A stretch of 39,507 nt of DNA from Lachnospiraceae bacterium (GTDB lineage: Bacteria; Bacillota; Clostridia; Lachnospirales; Lachnospiraceae): contig CAADYR010000009.1 of the NCBI GenBank assembly GCA_900753305.1, positions 1 to 39,507 of the forward strand, read 5' to 3'. Below, one piece after another: positions 33,201-39,507 of this stretch. Under the pieces are notes generated by a model that was given only the letters and a program-made list of their open reading frames with translations, made no database searches and was not told the origin of the DNA. Within the stretch, counting starts at the first letter, position 1; the number at the start of each line of letters is the position of its first letter. Both the position numbers and the translations under genes were made by a program.

Positions 33201-33246
33201 AACAGTTATTTTTGTTGACTTTACATAAAATAACTGTTATAACAGT
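33201..33246 (+). promoter_or_regulatory. Nested palindromic operator candidate upstream of the solute-binding protein
   Basis: AACAGTTATTTT (33201-33212) and AAAATAACTGTT (33227-33238) are a perfect 12-bp inverted repeat flanking the -35. ACTGTTATAACAGT (33233-33246) is a perfect 14-bp palindrome covering the -10. Together they give three AACAGT/ACTGTT half-sites at 33201, 33233 and 33241, suggesting cooperative binding of a dimeric regulator. Confidence 0.65.
33215..33243 (+). promoter_or_regulatory. Candidate promoter of the solute-binding protein / chemoreceptor pair
   Basis: TTGACT (33215-33220), 17 bp, TATAAC (33238-33243). A second weaker promoter (TTGTTG 33156-33161, 18 bp, TATAAA 33180-33185 with TGG before it) lies upstream. 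Confidence 0.6.
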
Positions 33247-33311
33247 ATTTCAAACGTTAAAAACTTTTAACTCACCAAAATACGAACGAACGAAAGAAAG
33301 GAAGAAATATC

Positions 33312-34613
33312 GTGAAGAAGAAATTACTGACATTAGTTCTGACTACTGTTATGGTCACTTCATTGCTTTCGGGATGTGGTTCAGGCACGCAAACCGACGA
33401 GACTGACACAACAGAAAGTTCAATAGGAGAAACTGAGACATTGGAGCCGCAGAGTGGAGATCAGCTCGAGTCGGGTAAAGTAACGTTGACAGTTTGGGCA
33501 GAGGAAAGCAACCATGAGATGCTGACTCAAATGATAGAGAACTTTAAACAGAAGTATGCTGGACAGGCAGATTTCGAGATCAACCTCGCAGTACAGGGGG
33601 ACGATAATCTTAAGGATGTTATGCTGGGAGATATCCATTCTGCAGCGGATGTATTCTCATTTCCAGATGATCAGTTGACCAGTCTTGTAGCAGCAGGAGC
33701 ACTTGTCCCAGTACCTAATGCAGACGAAGTAAGCAGTGCAAATCTTGAAGAATCAATAGAGGCTGCTTCCTGCAATGGAATATTATATGCGTATCCTATG
33801 ACTGCTGATAATGGCTATTTTATGTATTATGATAAGAATTATTTTACGGATGAGGACGTTAAGACATTAGATGGTATGCTTGCAGTTGCAGAAGCAGCAG
33901 GCAAACAGATATCTATGGAATTCACATCAGGGTGGTATCTGTATTCCTTCTTTGGACAGACCGGTCTGGAATTTGGGCTGAACGATGATGGAGTAACCAA
34001 TTATTGTAACTGGAATTCTACGGAAGGCAGCATCAAAGGAGCCGATATCGTGCAGGCACTGTACAATATTACTTCCAGTCCCGCTTTCATATCCGAGGGA
34101 GATGGTGATTTTATTGCCAGTGTGAAGGAAGGCAGAGTTATTGCAGGCATCAGTGGCGTGTGGAATGCCATGGAAATAAAGGATGCCTGGGGAGCTGACT
34201 ATGGTGCAGTGAAACTCCCGACCTATACCTGCGCAGGACAGCAGGTGCAGATGTCATCTTTCACAGGATATAAGATGATGGGTGTTAATTATTATTCTGA
34301 ACATAAAGACTGGGCTTGCAAACTTGCTGACTGGCTGACAAATGAGGAAAATCAGACAATCCGCTTCCAACAGAGAAATCAGGGACCATCCAATATTAAT
34401 GCGGCTGCATCTGATGAAGTAGGCAAAGTACCTGCGATCGCAGCAGTCATTGACCAGGGACAGTACGGTAGATTACAGAGAGTAGGAAACAGCTACTGGA
34501 ATGCATGCACTAAATTTGCCAACACAATTCTGGATGGTCAGGAAGATGGTAAAAACCCACAGGAAATCATAGACACGTTGGTGGATGGAATCACAGCATC
34601 TACTGTTGGCTGA
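33312..34613 (+). CDS. Extracellular solute-binding lipoprotein (sugar ABC type, family 1)
   Basis: A 433-aa lipoprotein: MKKKLLTLVLTTVMVTSLLSGC is a lipoprotein signal with lipobox LSGC, followed by a Thr/Glu-rich spacer. The rest has the family 1 (maltose/multiple sugar type) binding fold, starting KVTLTVWAEESNHEMLTQMIENF and with DVFSFPDDQLTSLVAAGALVPV and MTADNGYFMYYDKNYFTDEDV. GTG start with GAAAGG upstream. No permease or ATPase genes are adjacent. The next gene is a chemoreceptor 17 bp away, so this protein may present its ligand to that receptor or work with a remote transporter. The ligand is probably a carbohydrate, by family only. Confidence 0.92.
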   Translation: MKKKLLTLVLTTVMVTSLLSGCGSGTQTDETDTTESSIGETETLEPQSGDQLESGKVTLTVWAEESNHEMLTQMIENFKQKYAGQADFEINLAVQGDDNLKDVMLGDIHSAADVFSFPDDQLTSLVAAGALVPVPNADEVSSANLEESIEAASCNGILYAYPMTADNGYFMYYDKNYFTDEDVKTLDGMLAVAEAAGKQISMEFTSGWYLYSFFGQTGLEFGLNDDGVTNYCNWNSTEGSIKGADIVQALYNITSSPAFISEGDGDFIASVKEGRVIAGISGVWNAMEIKDAWGADYGAVKLPTYTCAGQQVQMSSFTGYKMMGVNYYSEHKDWACKLADWLTNEENQTIRFQQRNQGPSNINAAASDEVGKVPAIAAVIDQGQYGRLQRVGNSYWNACTKFANTILDGQEDGKNPQEIIDTLVDGITASTVG

Positions 34614-34630
34614 TAAAGGAAGGATAAAGT

Positions 34631-36364
34631 ATGCAAAAGAAAGCAAGGATCAGTATAAAATATATCATTTTAATTCCTGTATTTGTTTTAGGCATTGTGA
34701 GTATTTTCTCAAATATACAGGCTATCTTAAATATTAAAAAAGTAAATACCAATGCAACAGAGATCACCGATACCTATATGGCCAGAATCTCAGAATTGGA
34801 AAAAATACAAAGGGAGACGCAAAATTTACACCAGATGGCACTTTCACATATTATTGCTACGGATTTCAATACCATGGTAACATTGGTAGATGAAATCCGG
34901 AAAGAAGAAAGTACTGTAAAGGAGTATCTTGATGCCTATAAACAGTATGTATCATCAGACGACGAGGCATTTTATAAACAGCTTTTGTCAGACTACGAAG
35001 GAATGGATTATGAGATTGCCAATCTGATGGCATATAGTGCAAACACTCAGAATGAAGCAGCTTATGCACTGGCTAATGGAGCAATATCTGATTACAGCAA
35101 CAGCATGCAGAATGAGATTGATACAATGGTTGCCAATGCCAATGTGGGGTCTGAACAGGCAAAGGTACAACTTTCAGTTACATATCATGCAGCTATTCTC
35201 CGAAATACAGTGACAATCATAATCAGTATTATTGCATTATTAGCAGCATTGTTCTGTGTATTCTATTTGGTTATCCGCAAACTGTCCATTACGAACAAGG
35301 AACTTAACAGTATTATTAAGGGAGTTGAACAGGGACAGGGAGATTTGACCAGAAGAGTCAGCATCCTTTCTAATGATGAAATCGCTGATCTGGGTAATGG
35401 TATCAATACTTTTATGGATAAACTGCAGAATATCATGAAGATGATCATACAGAACAGCAATGAGATGGAAGTGGTTGTTAATGAGGTTCAGGAAAGCGTT
35501 AAGGCTTCTAATGACAGTGCTTCTGATCTGTCAGCGGTGACCGAAGAACTGGCAGCAACCATGCAGGAAGTAGGAAATTCTGCAGGTGCGATCAATGGAA
35601 ATGCAGATTCTGTACGTAGTGAAGTGGATAGCATTGCAGAAAAATCCAACAGCATCAACAATTATTCAAAGGAAATGAAGAACAATGCTGACCAGATGGA
35701 ATCCAACGCCAGAAATAACATGAAAGAGACAGGTGCCAAGGTCAAAGAGATTCTGGATGTATTGAACAGGGCGATTGAAGACAGCAAAAGTGTGGATCAG
35801 GTCAATAGTCTGACCAATGATATTTTAAGTATATCAAGCCAGACAAATCTTCTGGCGTTAAATGCTTCCATAGAAGCAGCAAGAGCCGGTGAGGCAGGAA
35901 AAGGATTTGCAGTTGTTGCAGAGGAAATCAGACAACTTGCAGATTCCAGCAGACAGACAGCCAATCGTATTCAGGAAATCAACGGAGTTGTTACAGAGGC
36001 GGTACATAATCTGTCCGGTAATGCCAATAATCTGGTAGAATATCTGAATGAATCCATTCTGCCGGAATTTGAGAACTTTGTAAATTCAGGAGTACAGTAC
36101 CGTGAGAATGCTACTTACATCCAGTCAGTCATGGATGAATTTACAGAGAAAACAGATGCTCTGAAACGTGCAACGGATGAAATAGCCAATTCTATCAGTA
36201 CGATCACAGATGCGATCGAAGAAGGGGCAAAAGGCGTTAATGGAGCGGCTGAAAGCACACAGCTTCTGGTTGTTGATATGGAAAAAATCAGCAAACGTAT
36301 GGATCAGAACCAGAAAATTGCAGCCGCATTACAGAAGGAAACAGATGTTTTCACTAATTTCTGA
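34631..36364 (+). CDS. Methyl-accepting chemotaxis protein
   Basis: A 577-aa chemoreceptor. TM1 (about 9-30) and TM2 (about 188-212) enclose a helical ligand-binding region of about 155 residues, of the four-helix-bundle type. A HAMP domain follows TM2 (to about 265), then the signalling domain. The highly conserved hairpin tip is intact, from SISSQTNLLALNASIEAARA through GEAGKGFAVVAEEIRQLA, so it should bind CheA/CheW. It lies 17 bp after the solute-binding protein and shares its promoter; indirect sensing through that protein is plausible. No che or flagellar genes are nearby. Confidence 0.94.
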   Translation: MQKKARISIKYIILIPVFVLGIVSIFSNIQAILNIKKVNTNATEITDTYMARISELEKIQRETQNLHQMALSHIIATDFNTMVTLVDEIRKEESTVKEYLDAYKQYVSSDDEAFYKQLLSDYEGMDYEIANLMAYSANTQNEAAYALANGAISDYSNSMQNEIDTMVANANVGSEQAKVQLSVTYHAAILRNTVTIIISIIALLAALFCVFYLVIRKLSITNKELNSIIKGVEQGQGDLTRRVSILSNDEIADLGNGINTFMDKLQNIMKMIIQNSNEMEVVVNEVQESVKASNDSASDLSAVTEELAATMQEVGNSAGAINGNADSVRSEVDSIAEKSNSINNYSKEMKNNADQMESNARNNMKETGAKVKEILDVLNRAIEDSKSVDQVNSLTNDILSISSQTNLLALNASIEAARAGEAGKGFAVVAEEIRQLADSSRQTANRIQEINGVVTEAVHNLSGNANNLVEYLNESILPEFENFVNSGVQYRENATYIQSVMDEFTEKTDALKRATDEIANSISTITDAIEEGAKGVNGAAESTQLLVVDMEKISKRMDQNQKIAAALQKETDVFTNF

Positions 36365-36377
36365 TCGAGAAGCAGAA

Positions 36378-36413
36378 AGAGTTCCGTACTATGTGATACG
36401 GAGCTCTTTTTTT
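36378..36413 (+). terminator. Terminator after the chemoreceptor gene
   Basis: AGAGTTCCGTA (36378-36388) and TACGGAGCTCT (36397-36407) pair with one G-U, followed by a run of T to 36413. Confidence 0.9.
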
Positions 36414-36436
36414 GACTGGAAAGTAATGTCTATGAC

Positions 36437-36464
36437 TTGCTTAATTCCATAAAACTATTATAAT
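36437..36464 (+). promoter_or_regulatory. Candidate promoter of the thiamine pyrophosphokinase gene
   Basis: TTGCTT (36437-36442), 16 bp, perfect TATAAT (36459-36464). The leader of about 55 nt is too short for a TPP riboswitch and none is seen. Confidence 0.55.
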
Positions 36465-36525
36465 AGTAGGTATATGTAAAAATGTATTATGGCGTATTAT
36501 ATCGGTACAGTTATGGTGGTCGGAA

Positions 36526-37158
36526 ATGAAAAAATGCATTATTGTAGGTGCTGGTGAATTTGATATTACAAATTGGAATTATGAGTCACAGGATTATGTG
36601 ATAGCGGCAGACGCCGGTTGGATGATACTGAATGAGCTTGGTGTATCGCCCAATATACTGATAGGAGATATGGATTCACTCAAAGAACATGGCATTGTAC
36701 CTGAAAAATGGAAGGCATGTGAAGTAGAACTTCTGCCGACTCATAAAGATGATACAGATATGTTGGCAGCCATAAGGCGGGGACTTGAGCTTGGCTATGA
36801 TGAATTTCATATTTATGGCAGTTTAGGAGGACGTCTGGATCATACACTGGCAAATATCCAATGTCTGTTATTTCTGCATAACAGAGGCGCAAAAGGTATT
36901 CTCTACGGGAAAAAGTGTAGTCTGGAACTTCTGTGCAATGGAATTCGAAGCTATCCGGCATCTATGAAGGGGCGTGTCTCGGTATTTGCATTTACAGGAC
37001 AGGCGAAAGGTGTTACGGAGAAGGGGCTTTGTTATACGTTGGACAAGGCTGTATTAGATGCGGAATTTCCTATTGGAGTCAGTAACGAGTTCCTGGGATG
37101 CGAAAGCAGTGTAGAAGTAGAGGATGGAATGCTTTTACTCTACACGGAGAATGACTAG
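36526..37158 (+). CDS. thiN: Thiamine diphosphokinase (thiamine pyrophosphokinase)
   Basis: A 210-aa cytosolic enzyme that transfers pyrophosphate from ATP to thiamine to give TPP. Family features are the N-terminal ADAGWMILNELGVSPNILIGDMDS, the metal-binding KDDTDMLAAI near residue 76 and GSLGGRLDHTLANIQCL, followed by the smaller beta-rich C-terminal thiamine-binding domain with a Ser/Glu-rich SNEFLG segment. Length is typical. The ribosome site is weak. The next gene begins 26 bp downstream without a terminator, so it is probably the first gene of a four-gene unit. Confidence 0.94.
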   Translation: MKKCIIVGAGEFDITNWNYESQDYVIAADAGWMILNELGVSPNILIGDMDSLKEHGIVPEKWKACEVELLPTHKDDTDMLAAIRRGLELGYDEFHIYGSLGGRLDHTLANIQCLLFLHNRGAKGILYGKKCSLELLCNGIRSYPASMKGRVSVFAFTGQAKGVTEKGLCYTLDKAVLDAEFPIGVSNEFLGCESSVEVEDGMLLLYTEND

Positions 37159-37184
37159 AGAAATTGTAATCAAGGGGGTCACAC

Positions 37185-38039
37185 ATGATTTATACGTTTT
37201 CACAGTGGTTATTTTTCTTTTATTTTTATTGTTTTCTGGGGTGGATATGGGAGACTTGTTATGTATCGGTGTTAAAAGGGCACTGGGTCAACAGAGGTTT
37301 CATGAGAGGACCTTTTTTGCCAATTTATGGTTCTGGTGCGATCATTGTGTTGATCTTTACACTGCCATACCGTACAAATGCGGTTGCCGTGTTCTTCATG
37401 GGAATGATCAGTGCAACGATTCTGGAATATATTACCGGAGTTGTGATGGAGAAACTATTTCATGTCAGATATTGGGATTACAGTAATCAGAAGTTAAACC
37501 TTAACGGGCATATATGCCTGACTTCGTCACTGGCATGGGGACTTTTCTCAGTTCTGTTGACAATGCATGGACACAGACCGGTAGAGCGGATGGTGCAGGG
37601 AATCAACAGTAATGTACTAGAGGTACTTTGCTTTCTTTTGACTGTATACATATCAATAGATATGGCAGAATCAATTCGTGAGGCTTTGAATCTGAAGGAA
37701 TTACTGCTTAGTCTTGAGGAAAATAATGCCGAATTCAGAAAACTGCAAAAACATATGGAAGTGTTGTCTGCTTTTTATGGAACTGAGATCAAGGAGCGTT
37801 CGGAGGAAGGTTTAAAGAAGCTCAATGCTGTTGTGGAAGCCGGGAAAGAAAAATATACGAAATATGGCAACAGTGGAAAGAAGCAGATGGTATTCAGCCT
37901 TAAAAATAAGGAATTCAACCGAATGAACGGATTGTTAAAGCGTAATCCTGCTGCAGTATCAAAGATGCATGAACAGGCATTTTTGAAATTAAAAGAATTG
38001 ACACGCAGAGATGAAAATAAGGAAGCTGGTCAGGAGTAG
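37185..38039 (+). CDS. CmpB-family putative ABC transporter permease (membrane protein)
   Basis: A 284-aa protein. The N-terminal part (about 1-160) has about five hydrophobic segments with the CmpB-family (ABC_trans_CmpB) pattern FYCFLGWIWETCYVS, NRGFMRGPFLPIYGSGA, TILEYITGVVMEKLF and WDYSNQKLNLNGHICL. The C-terminal 120 residues are soluble, charged and helical. Despite the family name, transport activity has not been shown and no ATPase gene is adjacent. AAGGGGG lies 7 nt before the ATG. It overlaps nothing and ends 3 bp before the pseudokinase gene, so the two are surely co-expressed. Confidence 0.88.
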   Translation: MIYTFSQWLFFFYFYCFLGWIWETCYVSVLKGHWVNRGFMRGPFLPIYGSGAIIVLIFTLPYRTNAVAVFFMGMISATILEYITGVVMEKLFHVRYWDYSNQKLNLNGHICLTSSLAWGLFSVLLTMHGHRPVERMVQGINSNVLEVLCFLLTVYISIDMAESIREALNLKELLLSLEENNAEFRKLQKHMEVLSAFYGTEIKERSEEGLKKLNAVVEAGKEKYTKYGNSGKKQMVFSLKNKEFNRMNGLLKRNPAAVSKMHEQAFLKLKELTRRDENKEAGQE

Positions 38040-38042
38040 TAT

Positions 38043-39392
38043 ATGATTCAGAAATTGAAAAAATTATATGGTAAGTTGTTCTGTGACTCAGATGCAGGCA
38101 GAATGATCTATAATTTTATACTGGGAACTTTACTGATCGCTATTCTTCTTATTATTGTGATAGAAGCAGTAATGGATTATGAACAGGATGGACTTTTGGC
38201 ACTGGCTGCATTGTTTTTGTATCTGTTAGTTATGTTTATCCTTGCAAACATGTACCCACAGAAAGTTTCAATTCTGTCCTCATTCATTACAGTACCTTTG
38301 AATCTGGCTGTTTTTCCATTTATGTTCATAGTAGCAGAAGGCGGCGGGATCAGATCAGGAATGCCAGTGTGGATGACAATGGGAATCCTGCTCATATTTG
38401 TTACGGCACAGGGAAGATGGCTCATTATTCAACTGTTTTTAACAATAGCAACAGATACAGGACTTGTATTGTATACTTATATGCATCCTCAAATGATAAA
38501 AACAGTGGAAAATGAATTTTACTATTATCAGGATAATATTATAGCAATTTGTGCGGTAGCTTTGAGTATAGGTATCATGATCAGATATCAATGCAGTGTA
38601 TTGGAGAGACAGAATCATCAGATAGAACGTGTATTGAAGGAAACACAGCAGGAAAAACACAACGCGCAACAGTTGGATAAAGAGAAGAACAAATTATTGG
38701 AGAGTCTGTCATATAACGTAAGGACTCCTCTTAATGCAATTGCAGGAATGGCAGATATGGCGGAACACCATATTGATGATCCGGAAAAAGTCAGAGATTG
38801 TCTGAACAAAATAAGTGAATCATCAATACAGGTTCTTGATCTGATCAATCACATTTTGAATGTGGCACAATTAGAACCAATGGATAAATTTGAATCAGAT
38901 GATCTGGTGTTAGAATGTACAGATGGCAGATTTACCAGAGCAGAAGATGGAAATCTGATCCTGGATGCATCTGGTAAAAACATATTGATCGTAGAAGACA
39001 ATGAAATCAATATGGAAATCATATGTGGAATTCTGGAAAGAACACATGCTCAGATTGCATCGGCATGGAGCGCAGAGGAAGCGATCAATCTGATCGAGCA
39101 GTCGGATGAATATGAATTTGACTTGATATTGATGGATATACAGCTTCCGGCAACAGACGGATATAGTGCAGCACGTAGTATCAGAAGTATGGACAGAGAG
39201 GATGCAATGGAGATACCGATCATTGCCATGACAGCGGATGCATTGGTACAGGATGTGAACAAAGCAATTAAGTGTGGCATGAATTCATACATTTTAAAGC
39301 CGATAGATGTAGAAGAATTATTTACTAAATTATATTATTATATGTTCTGCAGGCATGATAGAAATGAGGATATGGATAATGAAAAAAGATAA
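38043..39392 (+). CDS. Membrane pseudokinase (HisKA without His)-receiver fusion
   Basis: A 449-aa protein. Six hydrophobic helices cover about 23-180, then a coiled coil (185-218). A HisKA-like helical hairpin follows in which the phospho-acceptor is lost: SLSYNVRTPLNAIAG has Tyr224 where SHEIRTPL has His. No HATPase domain follows; after a linker of about 40 residues the chain enters a receiver domain at about 312, with acidic pair ED, phospho-acceptor D365 in ILMDIQLP, MTAD and KPIDV intact. It therefore cannot phosphorylate itself and would need a partner kinase, possibly pairing through the dimerisation hairpin. The soluble hybrid kinase at 13304 carries a similar receiver (SMDRED/RMDRED segment). 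It overlaps the next gene by 14 bp. Confidence 0.85.
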   Translation: MIQKLKKLYGKLFCDSDAGRMIYNFILGTLLIAILLIIVIEAVMDYEQDGLLALAALFLYLLVMFILANMYPQKVSILSSFITVPLNLAVFPFMFIVAEGGGIRSGMPVWMTMGILLIFVTAQGRWLIIQLFLTIATDTGLVLYTYMHPQMIKTVENEFYYYQDNIIAICAVALSIGIMIRYQCSVLERQNHQIERVLKETQQEKHNAQQLDKEKNKLLESLSYNVRTPLNAIAGMADMAEHHIDDPEKVRDCLNKISESSIQVLDLINHILNVAQLEPMDKFESDDLVLECTDGRFTRAEDGNLILDASGKNILIVEDNEINMEIICGILERTHAQIASAWSAEEAINLIEQSDEYEFDLILMDIQLPATDGYSAARSIRSMDREDAMEIPIIAMTADALVQDVNKAIKCGMNSYILKPIDVEELFTKLYYYMFCRHDRNEDMDNEKR

Positions 39393-39507
39393 GCTGGAAA
39401 GACTTGGACAGATTTTGCAGGAAAGTGTGGATGCACAGGAAATAGCAGGTGGCAATCTGCTGGTAATGAATCAGGGAAAAGAAATCTACTATGCACATGC
39501 GGGAAAG
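39379..39507 (+). CDS. Beta-lactamase-family serine hydrolase, N-terminal fragment (runs off the window)
   Basis: The first 43 codons only, MKKDKLERLGQILQESVD followed by GGNLLVMNQGKEIYYAHAGK. This pattern of a helix, then a strand with GK-E-x-Y-x-x-A-G, is typical of the start of class C beta-lactamase-like serine hydrolases (which include esterases and D-aminopeptidases). The active-site SxxK lies beyond the window end, so the call rests on resemblance only. ATG 39379 has GAGGA about 8 nt upstream and overlaps the preceding gene by 14 bp. Confidence 0.6.
   Translation, partial: MKKDKLERLGQILQESVDAQEIAGGNLLVMNQGKEIYYAHAGK

Noticed and set aside
36465..36525. Possible TPP riboswitch before thiamine pyrophosphokinase
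   Set aside because: The leader is about 55 nt and lacks the conserved TPP-box pattern, which needs roughly 100 nt.
1..39507. CRISPR arrays, tRNA or rRNA genes, insertion sequences, phage genes or attachment sites
   Set aside because: I looked for spaced repeats, cloverleaf ends, transposase or integrase motifs and flanking duplications and found none. A tRNAscan and Rfam run would be needed to exclude small RNAs firmly.

Overview
The window looks like chromosomal DNA from a Gram-positive, low-to-mid-GC anaerobe of the Clostridia, most likely a Lachnospiraceae-type gut bacterium. This is inferred from strong AGGAGG-like ribosome sites, TTGACA/TATAAT-type promoters, a CIRCE heat-shock operator, an oxygen-independent (cbi-type) cobalamin pathway, CmpB-family and TrkAH proteins, and GGDEF/hybrid-kinase architectures common in that family. 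I see no rRNA, tRNA, CRISPR array, insertion sequence, integrase or phage gene.

Layout. 1-5.6 kb is a set of single genes: an ABC-F ATPase, a convergent DUF1275 membrane protein, a membrane-anchored D,D-carboxypeptidase-like protein, a CIRCE-controlled small heat-shock protein and a HAD phosphatase. 5.6-10.5 kb holds a cytosolic periplasmic-binding-like/GGDEF protein and, convergent to it, a trkA-trkH potassium-uptake operon. 10.6-12.0 kb is a MATE exporter. 12.0-30.0 kb is one long co-directional block. It starts with a CapA-like lipoprotein and a sensor-less hybrid histidine kinase, then runs through cbiB, cobD, cbiP, cbiC, cbiD, cbiF, cbiH, cbiET, a flotillin-like gene, cbiA, cobT, cobU, cobS, a miniature cobU-like gene, a cobC phosphatase and a FliD-C-like basic protein, and ends at a bidirectional terminator. 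30.0-39.5 kb holds a membrane GGDEF protein (minus strand), an AI-2E-family transporter, a solute-binding lipoprotein paired with a methyl-accepting chemotaxis protein, thiamine pyrophosphokinase, a CmpB-family membrane protein, a membrane pseudokinase-receiver fusion and the start of a serine hydrolase.

How the genes work together. The cobalamin genes cover the middle of corrin-ring synthesis (CbiC, D, E, T, F, H), a,c-diamide and cobyric acid amidation (CbiA, CbiP), the aminopropanol arm (CobD, CbiB) and nucleotide-loop assembly (CobU, CobT, CobS, CobC). CbiL, CbiG, CbiJ, a cobalt chelatase, the cobalt transporter and a corrinoid adenosyltransferase are not in the window and must be elsewhere, or replaced, if the organism makes B12. 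Many junctions are ATGA overlaps. No cobalamin riboswitch is visible: the best promoter leaves a leader of only about 20 nt.

The most unusual points are two CobU paralogues with complementary motif loss, a flotillin embedded in the B12 operon, an input-less hybrid kinase translationally coupled to cbiB, a membrane pseudokinase-receiver lacking both its phospho-histidine and an ATPase domain, and nested palindromes over the promoter of the solute-binding/chemoreceptor pair.
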